A stretch of DNA of 64,000 bases from Nemopilema nomurai (lineage: Eukaryota > Cnidaria > Scyphozoa > Rhizostomeae > Rhizostomatidae): contig ML133383.1 in assembly GCA_003864495.1 (NCBI GenBank), positions 7,858,880 to 7,922,879 of the forward strand, given 5' to 3'. Every line of letters begins with the position of its first letter. Within the stretch, counting starts at the first letter, position 1. A program made the position numbers and the translations under genes. The notes beneath the pieces were generated by a model. It ran no database searches, had not been told where the DNA came from, and saw nothing but the letters and a program-made list of their open reading frames with translations. Positions 39,201-50,800 of the stretch are shown here, one piece after another.

Positions 39201-42200
39201 TTTGTTTCTTGCTGTTATTCTCATATTTATCCATTTCAAGATATCTCGCCTATGTCACACCTTGTGTAAATGTCCTGTCTCTTTTGCCTATGTAAGATCT
39301 TTTGTTAATAGACATGGTCTTCAAATGTGAGTTGCCGTGTTTTGCTAGGTTCTATTTCTTGTCTGTTGTATTTGTACTTGTCTGGTATGGCATCTAAAGC
39401 TTCTTTGATATCCTGTACGGCATGCTTTTCCAAGAGATTACAATTTCGGTCTGTGTGGCGGATGATATTTGGATTGGAGGGTCTATATCTAAAAACGTTA
39501 ATAGGCTGCGTGAGATGAATCATCTCGGCTTTCTTTTATCACCATCCACTGAAACGCTAAATCTAGAATGCTTTTCCTCATATCTGCCGAGCAACCCATA
39601 CATCTATATGCGCTTGCATTAGCTCTGTTAATAAACATTTTCTGCCTTGTGGCAGCAGCTGTTAAATATCACTTTTCAGGATATTGATAACCAATTCTGC
39701 CATGCTTTAATGTCACTTTCCTCTTTAGGTTGGCATCCAGAATGATTCGTTTTGTGGAATTTGTTTGAAAGGGGATGACTCGAACAAGAAAGGCATACCC
39801 GAAGAGCTTGTGCATTGTTCGTTTTGCGAGAATAGTGGTATGTCAATATCAATGAAATGGTTGCTTTAAGGCTGAATAAGTACTATGATTTTACTATTGC
39901 ATGCACTAGCACTAGCATATTGCATGGCTATCACTTTTTGTAGCTTTTTCATTGTGTTGAAATTTTCTAAATTCTCCTTATCGAGCCTGATATCATTGAA
40001 CAGAAATTGAAGGAAATTTGTTTATATAATATACACAATCTGTCTTTAGATTTTGATTATTTTTTAAGGCATAATTTTTTTCTGACAAAGCGCTTTTGCT
40101 CCAGGGCACCCATCATGCTTGGAGATGAATAGGCAACTGGTTGACGTCATCAAGACGTATTCCTGGCAATGCATGGAATGCAAGACATGCACATTCTGCA
40201 GTAATCCGCACGATGAGGTATGCTCTAGCCTGCTCATTCGTCCTTGGTGGCTTGTATTACATGGTGTATTCTGTCCATTGGTCATTAGACAAACTAATTG
40301 TATTCAAAGTTGATGATATTCACAGTGTAGTTAGTAACCCAGACATAAACGCAAATGCCGTTGAATTCTAGAGCAGCGTAGAGCAATGTTTTGAGAGAGC
40401 AAATGTTTCCCTAATGCACAGTTATTTGACTTAAAGATGGTAGCCACCCTCCAGTAGACGATAAAAAGGTCCAAAGTATTTCATAACTCCTTTGATGATA
40501 TTTTGAACGATAAGAGATCGCCTGTCTCACATGTCTCATATGTCACACAGTTGTGTCTCTATTTCAGGAACACATGATGTTTTGCGACAACTGCGACCGT
40601 GGGTACCATAGTTACTGCGTGGGCCTAAAAAGTATCCCAGACGGTAAGTGTCATCTTTCTCAAATGTTACCCCATGAGGGCTTCACCAGCCTCCTCTATT
40701 TAGGTACATGTTCTGATATCTTCTTCAAAGTCGTAGCCCCCTTTTACCAGCAGCTTGCAAAGGGAACAAATTTTTGTTTTTCTGATTTATTTGGACTACT
40801 CTTGTGCAAGGAAATCCAGATCATCAGCATCTTTAGTCATTCCTGATACATGTTTAGGAAGAGCTTAGGACTTACTTTAGAATCGTTTTACTTTCACATT
40901 TCATGCCCCAATTAATGTTGCTTTTCGCAAAGGCTTCGCGAAGATTTCACAAAGCTAATCACACAAGTATTTACTAACAGCGTAGTTATTGTATTGTGCT
41001 AATAATTTTTTGTATGCAACAGAAGAAATAGTTAGCAATGTAATGTGACACCGATTCGCATACAGAAAAATTCAATAACATAGAAGTTATGTAAATAGCT
41101 AACGAGAAGGGGGAAATTTTCTTTTTCATTGAAACATGAAAAAAATCGGTAAAGCTGAGTCATTCCTTTCTTCCACTGCAATCATTTTTATCAGCTTTTT
41201 GCTAGGTTGATAAAGAATCTTTTTTTACTGTCTCTAATAGCATTTCATTCTTAGCGAGCGACGTTGAAGGGCCTTTTTGGATTCCTACAAATATCCTTAC
41301 TAATTACTTCCTTTAACGTTCTTGGCTTATTATCTTGTAGCTGGGTACACTTTTGAGTGCTAAACTTCCAAACAATCTGAAGCTTGTTTGTCAGGACCTA
41401 GTCACGTCTAGAACTGACACAATGCTGTAAAGCTTTTACTGTATTGATAATGAAAATGTATTGATAATGTATTGATAATGTATTTTTGTGTAACTAACCA
41501 GCCGCTCCTTTTTTAACCAGGTCGCTGGGTTTGCGATAAGTGTGGAAAATGTGCTTCCTGTCTTTCCCGGCAACCGTGTCCTGATGGGACGCCAGGAAAA
41601 TGGCGCGAAGAGGTACTCAAATCTCATCCCTAGATAAACCGGAACGGTAGAAACGCGGTCATAACTGGGTTTGTTGCTCTGAGGTTTCACGATTGCTTCG
41701 AGTACGATAAGCTAAATACATAGTGGTCTTTGCAAAAACTGCATGAAAATATTTTTGTAGATTAACGTAAGTAAGTAAGAAAAGTAAGAATAACGTTGCT
41801 TATCTTATACAATTGTGGATAACAGCGGAACCATAATTTTTGCATACTGGAAGTACTTTTTCGTTCTTTTCAGTCGGATCTAAAACACTGGAGGGTTGTA
41901 AGAAAAGCACCCCCACCTTCACACCTTACATGACAAGTCTACACCGATAAACTCTAGCAAGTAAATTTTGTGTCTGAAATATCAATCAAAAAGTTTCGAA
42001 CCAACTTATGTGCTGCACGGAAGTTCTTTCAAAATGTGTTCGTCTTTCAGATAATGGATTATTTTGTATCTTGTTTATTGCTGGAAGGGCAGAAGTGTGC
42101 ATTTTGCATTTTGATTTTAGTTTAAGCGACCAAAAGATGGCGGAGATGCAGAGTTTCTACAATTCCATTGTCACAAGTGTTCAAAGTATGTTATTCTACT

Positions 42201-44636
42201 AGATAACTCTCTGTTCAGTTTGATTTGCTTTAGGCCTTCTTATCGCTTAGGCTGAAAACCTTAGTCAGAACATTATTGATTCTTTCCAAAATTTTATGAG
42301 CTGCAACTCTGAATATTAGTCCGCGACAATGCAATGGTCCTGAACGTTGCCCGAGGTTGACAATTTACGTGCAGAGCTAATGTGCATAGATTGCAGATTT
42401 TGGTATGAGCCTTATGTAACCAGTTTGCCTTATCACCGATATGGATTTATGTTGCACTAGTCAGAAACTGCAGCTGAACCGCTGCCATTTACTATAGACA
42501 CTTTAGTAAATGATGACGTAGGCGTTTACCGCTTCCAACTGCTTATTTGTGGTGTGCTATTTTTGGGTCAGCATGGGAAAACTGTTGACCAAATACAGTC
42601 ACCAGTCGTTCGTTAAACAGGGCTTGTGCCAAGAACACGTCAGCGGCTTTTTTGAAGGAAGGCGACGAAGGACAGAAAAGATCTAGACCGGGTTCTCCGT
42701 TTTGTTATTGGTCTGCTTTGATCACGTCATATCTAAGTGGCTTTTGAGGATTGAAGTTATCATAAGTCGAAGCATTTTCTTGAAAACTGAATGTATTTGA
42801 AGGCTCTGTCTATTTTCACGCACTTGCGAATACCATGTACTAGCCTTAGTAATGGTGCAACTTTGTGGTTTTTTCAATATGTTTCAGAGTACCTTGAATT
42901 GAACACTTATTTGGGGCTCATTTACCTGGCTGTCAATTCAAGATGGCGAGGCCTTAATTTGCGTTAATGAACAGGTCTCGCCCCTTGTTTTGGTCTATGA
43001 CCTAGGTCAGTTTTAGTTTGACATGAAAGCATTTTTCATCTTCATCATTACACTGGAAGTGGCTCGATATTGACTTTGGAAGATTTCAAACAGGAGTGCA
43101 ACATTCGCAGTCGAGTCTCAGGCGGTACATCAAGTAAATTTTGGTTCAATGTATTAGCAGTGACCAAGTAAATTTGAAGACGTATCATATGAAGTGTGAA
43201 AGAAAGTAAACAAAGAAAGTGTTTACGTGTATGAGAAAACCGAGCCTGTGAACAACAGGTGTATGGATTGAAATGAAACAACAAGAAGCCACGCCCACCG
43301 GACTTTGAACTGATAGCTTACCACGCCCCAGCTTGATGTCTCTAGCGACAGCAGTGAATAACGCTGTCTAATGATTGAGATATTTCGATCCACGGTGGCA
43401 CCCCTCCATGTTCGTCCTACAGCCTACAGTGCCAAAGTTGTTATTTGCCCGTATTCTTGAATTGAAATCCGGGGCATCTTAAAAGCAATTCAGGTAACGC
43501 CTGGTTTTCTTGGAAAGATGAAGCAGTCAGACTGAGCTTTCCAGGTGTAGAAACGAATAGGTAGGGCTTCTAACCCCCCGCCTCCGTAGCAGGTATACTG
43601 CAGGTTTGATGGGCACAGGCGTGTGTTATGCATAAAGCTGATTGAGCTTCAGAGAGCCGACTTCCTCTATACCTGATTGCCCTTTCTCTTAGTAATTTTG
43701 TCGTCTGTAATCGGTACATTGGTATGCATGATTTCGTGCTGTTTTATGTTTCCTTCTAGCCTTGTTTGTACATATTTACACAGATGTTTGTTAAAGTCTA
43801 AGCCATTTTTAGATTACTTCAGCTCGTTTTTAGGTTACTCCTATCTTGTTTTAGATTACTCCAGTCTCTTTTAGGTTTAATCCAGTCTGCTTTACGATTA
43901 CTCCAAATTGTTCAGATTGCACCAAGCTCTTTGCAAATATTCTTATTTTCTCTTTTAGATTATTCCGTTCTGGCAACTTTTGTCCGGTTTGTTTGAAAGT
44001 CTATCGGAGCGACGAGAAAGATTTACCAATGGTTTGCTGCGATTCATGTGATCGTTGGATTCATACAGGTGATTTGATTGTCCAGTTTCGGTGTCAATTA
44101 AAAGAAGAATCCGCTTTTTAATGTATGCTTAGCCGAAAGTGGCCTAATCTAGAAAGTGCAGCGTACACATTTTTATTACATAACCTGCCATGGTAATCTT
44201 TATTTGAAAATCACTCCAAATAAAAAACAAGTATATCTTTTATTTGTAAATTTCAAGACTAACGTTATGTGTAGTCACATTAATCACTCTCTTGCTGGAT
44301 TTCTGAGAGGTCATTGTGATCTCGGGCATTAATCAATCGTTGAAAACTAACTCAATTTCGTTGAGAACTGACACTTAAGGACTGACATTGTTTAAAATGT
44401 CGGCTCCTGCAAACAGTGTCTTTATCTCCAGGTCTATGTTTTTGTTCCCACGATAAGTGAATGTAGATTTATCTTGGTTTGACTGGAACTTGTCGTGTCC
44501 AACAGATTGCGACGGCATTGACGACAAGAGGTACCAAGAGCTGTCGAAGGATAGTTCAGCCCAGTACAAGTGCACCATATGCCGCGGAGAGAAGGAAGAG
44601 CGAGTTGATGCCGTGCAGAAAGATACCAAAAATTGA
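30270..44636 (+). CDS. PHF10: PHF10/SAYP-like PBAF chromatin-remodelling subunit with extra C-terminal PHD module
   Basis: Exons with agreeing phases: 30270-30414, 31155-31238, 32948-33015, 33398-33592, 35829-35938, 37894-about 38032, 38510-38653, 39729-39837, 40105-40217, 40568-40643, 41521-41612, 42121-42185, 43959-44068, 44506-44636; about 525 residues (human 498). The SAY module is recognisable ([20 protein letters not shown] against human [35 protein letters not shown] against [37 protein letters not shown] against [19 protein letters not shown]). Two PHD fingers follow ([15 protein letters not shown]...; [31 protein letters not shown]). Family knowledge: PHF10 belongs to the PBAF form of SWI/SNF in the nucleus, with fingers that read histone H3 tails. 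The start Met at 30270 is provisional, since an upstream exon is possible. The end of exon 6 is not firmly resolved. The third PHD module is described separately. Confidence 0.9.
31467..32362. mobile_element. Candidate non-autonomous DNA transposon (896 bp) in a PHF10 intron
   Basis: The left end reads CAGGCCTTCCTGGAAA and the reverse complement of the right end CAGGTCTTCCCGGGAAA: imperfect terminal inverted repeats of about 16 bp. The element is flanked on both sides by ACATA (31462-31466 and 32363-32367), a 5-bp target duplication. Inside are further palindromes (GCACTCCTA...TAGGAGTGC near 31508-31533, GTGCGATCGCAC near 32330). No transposase ORF was seen. CAGG...CCTG ends recall hAT-like elements, though those usually make 8-bp duplications. 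Confidence 0.55.
33593..34537. other. PHF10 intron segment
   Basis: Apart from the GC-rich patch at 33780-33885, nothing recognisable. It would be the 3' flank of the nested minus-strand filamin-repeat gene; no AATAAA in that orientation was confirmed. Confidence 0.4.
33780..33885. other. GC/CpG-rich patch in an AT-rich intron
   Basis: The stretch contains two copies of ggcgcgct and several gcgcg/cgaacg words within a strongly AT-rich intron. No gene or element end was recognised; it could be a transposon remnant or a regulatory island. Confidence 0.35.
34538..34942 (-). CDS. Intronless small protein with one filamin-type repeat, nested antisense in PHF10 intron
   Basis: A 134-residue uninterrupted ORF lies on the strand opposite to PHF10, inside the intron 33593-35828. 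Residues about 15-102 look like a filamin/ABP280 immunoglobulin-like repeat: [34 protein letters not shown], then [32 protein letters not shown]. The last two parts match the family signature Y-x-V-x-Y-x-P-x-x-x-G-x-Y-x-I-x-V-x-W...I-x-x-SPF-x-V. Filamin repeats mediate actin crosslinking or protein docking, and single copies occur in TRIM-NHL proteins (family knowledge). The tail is basic and aromatic ([12 protein letters not shown]). The lack of introns suggests a retrocopy or a lineage-specific gene. No promoter or poly(A) signal was proven, so expression is unknown. Confidence 0.7.
   Translation of the reverse strand: MANSLQNHTSAVVKKTPVYLIYDSSRKLVVGKPVEFHFATSNEDLSLLKINVLGPSRCKIKHYTVRDRLYGVSFVPLNPGSYMIIIRWDGDELQESPIICSVSERENFFARRPIFRRASYAAPNTAPLPRKFKA
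36469..37031 (+). repeat. Two-unit (higher-order) minisatellite in a PHF10 intron
   Basis: Two related units alternate: A, GTGATGGCTAGGAGTGATGT (plus AAA, 23 bp), and B, CGGAATCCGTAGTGATGT (plus AAA, 21 bp). Both share the end AGTGATGTAAA. The array has long stretches of regular A-B (44-bp) period and stretches of A-A-A-A near 36510-36620. A few units have CAGAATCC or GGCTAGTAG variants. Confidence 0.93.
37894..38032 (+). other. PHF10 exon 6, 3' end unresolved
   Basis: It begins with [16 protein letters not shown], aligned to human SPDELRYLPLNTALY. The splice into it is good (GC + A gives alanine in FKAYSPDEL). The following exon (38510) must be entered in phase 0, and the only phase-0 donor I see is a weak CTG|GTTGCA at 38033. 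A missed small exon is an alternative. Confidence 0.5.
39029..39092 (+). repeat. Short direct duplication (about 30 bp, two copies)
   Basis: The word attgtgttgtacggaagctg (followed by taattcaaa) is repeated almost exactly about 30 bp later as attgtgttgtgcggaaactg. It lies in a PHF10 intron with no visible function. Confidence 0.8.
39729..41612 (+). other. PHF10 tandem PHD fingers 1 and 2
   Basis: Exons 39729-39837, 40105-40217, 40568-40643 and the start of 41521-41612 encode zinc ligands in the order C-x2-C (CGIC), C-x2-C (CSFC), H (GHPSC), C-x2-C (CMEC), then C-x2-C (CTFC), C-x2-C (CDNC), H (YHSYC), C-x2-C (CDKC). This is the double PHD arrangement of PHF10 and the DPF proteins. The match to human PHF10 ([38 protein letters not shown]) is close. 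Confidence 0.9.
41540..44636 (+). other. Extra C-terminal KMT2-like cysteine-rich/PHD module of the PHF10-like protein
   Basis: Human PHF10 ends shortly after RWICDCC. Here the frame continues: [20 protein letters not shown], then [20 protein letters not shown], then [36 protein letters not shown], and YKCTICRGE before the stop at 44634-44636. The third PHD resembles the KMT2 pattern ([20 protein letters not shown]...CDGISDEKY...C..CRGE). Phases at all four junctions (41612/42121, 42185/43959, 44068/44506) agree, so the extension is likely genuine and not read-through. Confidence 0.8.
42186..43958. other. Long PHF10 intron without recognised content
   Basis: Unique sequence with no repeat family, RNA gene or nested ORF that I can support. 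Confidence 0.4.
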
Positions 44637-44667
44637 TCATGGGTACGGTAGAAAGACGGTATCACAG

Positions 44668-44673
44668 AATAAA
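44668..44673 (+). terminator. Polyadenylation signal of the PHF10-like gene
   Basis: AATAAA 32 bp after the stop codon, consistent with a short 3' UTR. It supports the terminal exon 44506-44636. Confidence 0.6.
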
Positions 44674-47479
44674 ACCGAATGATTGACGCTTGTTCACTGA
44701 CGTCCTGTTTTCTCTATGCCAAGACCGATTGCAGTTAAGAAATTTGCTTCTAAGTTATATACTCTAGTTGCAGCAGTCGTTTAAAGAGGACTTTAATGCT
44801 AGAATGACTTTAATGAACAATCTCCCAGCAGTCACATTTTTCTCTGCCATTGGGAAAGTAAACAACCGAGCCTTCAGTTTGCATTTATTTAATACGTAAT
44901 ATTTGTTATGATGTTTAGATTGACGCCTGTCCTATTTTTCGTTGGAATCATTGGCTCGTTCCCATTGCTTTTTTAACGTTAGCAAAAATGCTAATTTGCT
45001 ACAGTACCAAACCTAGAGCCATTGCCCAATGCAAGAGGCGCGAGGAAGGGCACTCACATAGCGGTTATTCTAGAAGGTAAGTCAGTGGCCTTTGCAAGCA
45101 AGTGGCGTATAAGCTTGGCTGATTTGCGCGCAAGGGCAGTGTTTCACGAAGGAGTTGCAGTGAGTGGTTTTGCAAAGGGTGTTACCTACAGCAATGACCT
45201 TTGCGACTTGCAACGTCCATAACCGAGCAACTACCCTTAGGAACTGTCAACTGTAGGTAACCAGCTTGCGACAAATCCTATAATCGCGAAAGAGGTTGAA
45301 AAGTTTATGCTGCATGGTGCAAAGGCCTTAACAGTCCTATGGTCTTTACAGAAAGTATAGCCAAGCTTCCTTCCCACCACCAACTTTTGCAAACGCACGA
45401 CATCTGCATTGCACAACACAGACACAACGTGCCAAGTGGAGCAGCAACGAAGCAAGTCAGCGCCATTGCAGTTTACGTTGCCATGAAGCATTGCTCCATC
45501 CAACACAACCCGAAGGGCTTGCTCGGTGGAAATTACCCTTATTAAGTTTTGGCGGTTTTTGAGTACTAGAATATCGGAAACTGTTACAGAAACTTAAGAA
45601 TCTGCAAAGGCAGATTTTTTCTGCTTCATTTTGCCTTCAGTCAGTTTGGGCTGTATTTTTCTTGCAAGATTCCCCCCTCCCTTACTGAATATTCGCGTGG
45701 GTTCTACATGCGCCACACACTGCTACTAAATATTTAACTGGAAGTGATGAATTATATATGTTGAACTTTTGAATTTCAATTTGGAAGCCTCCCTGTACCC
45801 ACGCAATAATTGTGGAATCACACATATGCTGTGTCTTATGCTGTGTGTTATTATGGTCATATCGCCGAACTCATGTAGTGTAATTTCGTAAAAAGTACAT
45901 GGGGAATTTCCGTACGGGATGTCCTATATTGCTTTAGAATTGTTATTATAACTTTTGCTATCTCTTAGTTTGCTGCGTTCGAGTATTTAGTTACCCATTT
46001 CTAATTATTTTATTTTCCCTTGCAACTCGTTTCATTATTTTCACCGTCTAGTCATTTAGCCTCCTAGGCTCCATTTTCTCTTACATGTTGGTCATAGCTT
46101 CGCCCCGCAGATATCTCATACTGCTTGGCAATAATTATTTTTTGGATGTTTTCCATAATCAAGCCATTGTCATCTCCCGTCAACAACCCTTTTCTGATAT
46201 TTGCAACTTCCGTGGGGCTTCAAACGAGAAAGATATCATTTTGCATTGCTTCTTTCCATACAATTCTTGGTTGAAGGTTTATTCTTTTGCCATCAACCTT
46301 ACTTTCGATGCTACTCCACCTGTACACATGGCCAACTCAGACGGAATTCACATTCAAAGGTCTTTTCAATTACTTACATAACTTATTGATGCCCCCCGTC
46401 CTGCCTTTTATGCTATCACAAGCTGTTGGTGTTTTTGGATACCATTGATACTAGTATGTTTACTACGAAACTACGCTTTAGCTTTGAATGCCTTGCTAAA
46501 CTCAGCATAAACCAATTCCACTGTTTCTAGGCGATTTGCATCCTGTAGTTAGATTGAACCTACAGAAGGACAAATGATACATGATTGTGAATTGATAAAA
46601 AAGCATTATAGACAAATCACTCTGGTGGCAAGGTTATTATCACACTGTTGATCATTGCGTTTACCCTCGAAAGTTATATTATTCCAGTTGAAAGGTTTTT
46701 TTTCTTCGACTTCTTTACCGAAAAGCCCGACTTTCACCTCTTCTTTTCAAGATAGGGCGGAGAGCTCAATTGAACTCAGTGGGGAGTTAGATATTTGCAC
46801 TTTCATATTGAACAGTATTTTTTAGATCACATAATATTACGGCTATTCAATGTTTTAAGTGTTCCTTTTCTTCTCTGCGTTTTTCAATTTGGTTCGGATT
46901 TTGTTAACGAGCTTCAGGTTCTTAAAAGGATACTCGAAAACGATACCGATTGGACAGATAGGTAGAGGCGTTGAGTGAAGACGAGGGTCGAGGTTAGTCA
47001 TTCAAACACAATCACAACTCTTGTTAATTGCTTTTCTGCTTAAACCTGAATCGTGAAGCTTTTAACCTTGACGAACTGATATTTTTATTCATAATTCAAT
47101 ATAAAAACTACATAGATCAGCTATTTGCTTTGATGGTAACCCAGTTGAATAAAAACACCGCGATACAAGATGTGAAAGAACCCTTCAATACTTTATTTTT
47201 AGCGGATGGATGTACGTGAATGGGTGGCATGAATAAACATTTGAACCTCGAATCGCTTCAGCTCTGCAGAGAGGTTACATTGATTAAGATGTTTCCAAGC
47301 ATTTTAAACCCGCAATTCATGTCAACTTCCCAAACCAGTCTTCATGAATAATATATTTCGATTAGTCCAGTGGCTTTAGTTGGATGTGAAAATCTCAACG
47401 CTATAAACATGACACAAACGCAACGCATTTTCAAGTGACAGAAGGAAATAGTGCTGATTTTACTTGGCCTCTTGCACTC
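44674..47479. other. Intergenic, no gene recognised
   Basis: Unique AT-rich sequence between the PHF10-like poly(A) signal and the discoidin/FN3 gene. One exon-like piece is at 45005-45078 (see findings). ORFs at 46085-46381 and on the minus strand at 45237-45506 have no recognisable domains. Confidence 0.4.
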
Positions 47480-47893
47480 ATGGACTGGTCAGCCTACATG
47501 GTGCTCTCGTCCTCGCTTCTGTTGGTAAGTCTTACAGCTTTTCACCAGTGCACCAGGTTTTCTTAGTACCCTGAGCGTCATTAGATGGCTTCAATTGTTA
47601 TCAGAAATGTTTTAACTAATCTAGCATTATTAGCGATAGTGCGCACGATTTAATTTCTTGCTTGAATCTGCTTATCTATGCTTCTTGTTGTGTGCATTTG
47701 AAATCATTGTTAATCATGTCTTTCCAATTTATCGTTAATCAAGTACAAAGGCAATTTAAGCAGGCTTTCCACTGCCTATGAATTAATTGTGTTTCCTTTT
47801 TCCGTCACAATACGCAATTCTTATTAACTAAAAGCAAGTGACTTTTTCAGCTCTTCATCCGAGAAGACGTTGATGGAGAGTGTCAGAGCGCGA
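47480..47893 (+). other. Signal peptide exons
   Basis: ATG at 47480 gives MDWSAYMVLSSSLLL, donor GTAAGT at 47525. The second exon (47851-47893) continues LFIREDVDGECQSA. A hydrophobic core of about 11 residues followed by polar residues fits a cleavable signal peptide, probably cut near REDVDGE/C. Confidence 0.7.
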
Positions 47894-50800
47894 GTGAGTT
47901 TTTTCGAAATTATATATCAACTCGAAGCAGACGTTTTATCTGATATACTCAAGCATTTTCTCTGCTTAGCAGATTTAAGCAAATCCGGAAACCAACAGAA
48001 AGGGTGGGGGAGGGGGTTATTATTCCTTGATTCCAAATTGTTTTGTATAGCACTAATTGATTCATTGATACTTGCAGCCCTTTAATTAGTCATTGCGTCA
48101 TCATTGCGAGATGTGACTGGTTTCCACGCTTTTCATGGTGCTAAGCTCAATGGTTGTCTTCAATTTTTTTATTCAAGTGAGACGAGGGGTGGGAAATTTG
48201 ACGCTTCACGTCATCTTGGTATCAGTAGTCTTGAAAGATGAACTTTTTCAGAATTTTGACTTTCGGCGTTTCTTGTGTCCACGTTTGTATAGGCATTTCG
48301 AGGTGAAAGGTATACCCTTTTCAAGTTATTTCTGGGTAGAGTATTGCCAAAGTGATACCCTAATTTCGCAAAGAGTCTTTGGTTGGCTTTCGCAGTGTAA
48401 ATATGTCCTCGCTCACTGAAAAACCAGGTTGCGGGGTAGGTCAGTCGCTTATCGGAACTCAATTCATATGCGGATGGAATGCCACGCCTTCAGACACTAT
48501 CCAACCATTTTTTATCGATAATACTTTTAGCTTTGAAAGTGTTTTCCAACCGCGTATACAACTATTGATTCAAGCATGTGTATAGATATTGTAGTATTGA
48601 TAACCAGTAGGCTAATGTTATGATTCCGGTTAGTTCAGATCGCACTGTAATGCAGTATTATGGTAAGAAGGGAGTTGCCGAGCGTTGACGAAGCTTTAAA
48701 ACATTCATAGTGGATGTTTTTCGTCTCGGAGTGAGTACCAGTCAAGAAGAATGACGAATAATCCTACCTCTGGGAGGCAAGCGTAAAGACCCTTCTGAAG
48801 CCGTTGGAGATCGAAAACAAAGACTCGACCTAGGCCCCTTCTCCCCCTTCCCTATAGCCTTTGCGAACAAGCTGAGCGAGTCCTTGCAAGCAAAGAGAGA
48901 CTGAAATTGCGATATTTCGTGCTGGTTAAACCTGGTTAAACCATTTGATGGCTGATATTTCGTGCGACCACAGCCCTAATAAAAGAATAGAACATTGAAG
49001 CCAAAATTATTGCAACGTGACAGAGTGTGCAAGCGTTGGAAAATGACCAGAAGCTGGCAAAATAGCTAGCTAGTTGCGGATCGAAAGCACTTAAGGGTTG
49101 CGAGAGGAGCGGTTAATTGGCTGTCTAGCGACCAATTAACTTTACTTCACTGCTTGTTTAAGACAAGATTAAGCGGACAAACGAGAGTGTAATTTGGGCA
49201 TAATCCGGATTCACTAAAAGGTGTTGGCCTATAGCTGAATCAGGGTTATCTTGGACGTGTTTTTACAAATATCGCAGTAGAATTATAATTCTACAAACCT
49301 ACCGTTTTATGCCTCCAACACTACCCTTATGCCCGCGATCCTTTGATGCCAAGGAAACACACAAAATCGATCATGAAATCGAAGCAAAATTACTTAATCA
49401 AAAGTGCCTAGAAGCAATATCTTTTGTGTATCAATTTACCCGCCTTTCTAAAATAAACGTTTTTCTTAATGAAATTTAGATATCCGATGACACAAAAGTT
49501 TGCAATTTCTGTTGATAGTCTGCATGAATGTGAACACCAAAAAATTTTCTCTTTGCCTATTTATAATTAGTACCGTGTTTAATAAATTTCCAGTTTATTT
49601 ACAATTATATCCCTCTTTGAATGAAAATCGAGTAGCGATTATGTTATGTTTTCTTCATGTTTATTTTTCTAAAGACTTATTGTAACAGCATAAAAACTCA
49701 AAGAGAATATGCTGTCTATAAATAACCTCAATAATATTGCAAATAAACTGATTAAATTGTGCTCCTTATTTGAATATTTGCATTTCAGCTGTTTGCAATT
49801 GCAACTTTGCTGATGACGCAACCAAATCCGTCTCCTCAAACTTCTCCTTCTCATTTTCCGCCGACCATTCCGGTATCAATAGCGAGTTCACTGCCATCAG
49901 TGTCAACGGGTCGCAAAAGATTCTCATTGGCGGGGCGTGGGTGCCCGCGGAAGACGATCCCTCCCCATGGTTCCAGGCAGATATCGGTGCACTCAAGACC
50001 ATTCGACAAATAAGCACCAGAGGCAGCACTCATTTTGAATCCTGGGTCAAGGAATACAATGTTTTTAGCAAGATCACTTCGTCTAGTTCCTTTTCCAAAC
50101 GCTTTGTAAGTGAATTCCTGTCGCTTCTTATGCATAAAGGTTTTATTTATTGCGACGTCCTGCCTCGTTTCCGGTGTAGCTCCATTTCATCAAAATGTTC
50201 GTGGACAAATGCTTCGTGGTACCGAAATTCACAATAGCAAGAATCGGCTGAAGCAGTACTCAGATTAATCCATTCCTAAGAAAATGACCAAAAGCTGACC
50301 AGAAAAATAGCCAGTTGGGGATCTAAAATACTAGGGAGTGATAGGAAGAGCGTATGATTGGCTCTAAATGACCAATCACTGTCATTTCACATCTTAATTG
50401 TTGAAAATCCATATCTAAACTAAATCTTAAATGTTGAAAATCCATATCAAAACTAAATTGAAATGTTCCAAACCTCTCAAACTTTTATCCACTTTATCAA
50501 TTGCACATTTGCAGCAACTTTGAGCGATTTTTTGACTGCTGCCATTTTATGCTAAAATGGGAATCGATTTCTAAGCCGTTCTCTGTGAGAAAGTCAAGTT
50601 TGAGAAAACTTTTTGTAATATAGACAGAATACCATATTTTTTATAACCAAGCTTAAGGCCAGAGAACAGCAAATGTGCTACAATATTAAAATGAAGCCAG
50701 CAAGACGACTGGGGTATTTTGCGCAGTTCCGAACAATTTGCGGTCCCATTCATTGCGCACATACAAAGGGAATTGATGGGTCAGTTTTTGTGCGATTCTG

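Noticed and set aside
46085..46389. Two overlapping ORFs of 98 and 62 residues
   Set aside because: No recognisable domain, no exon signals; likely chance ORFs.
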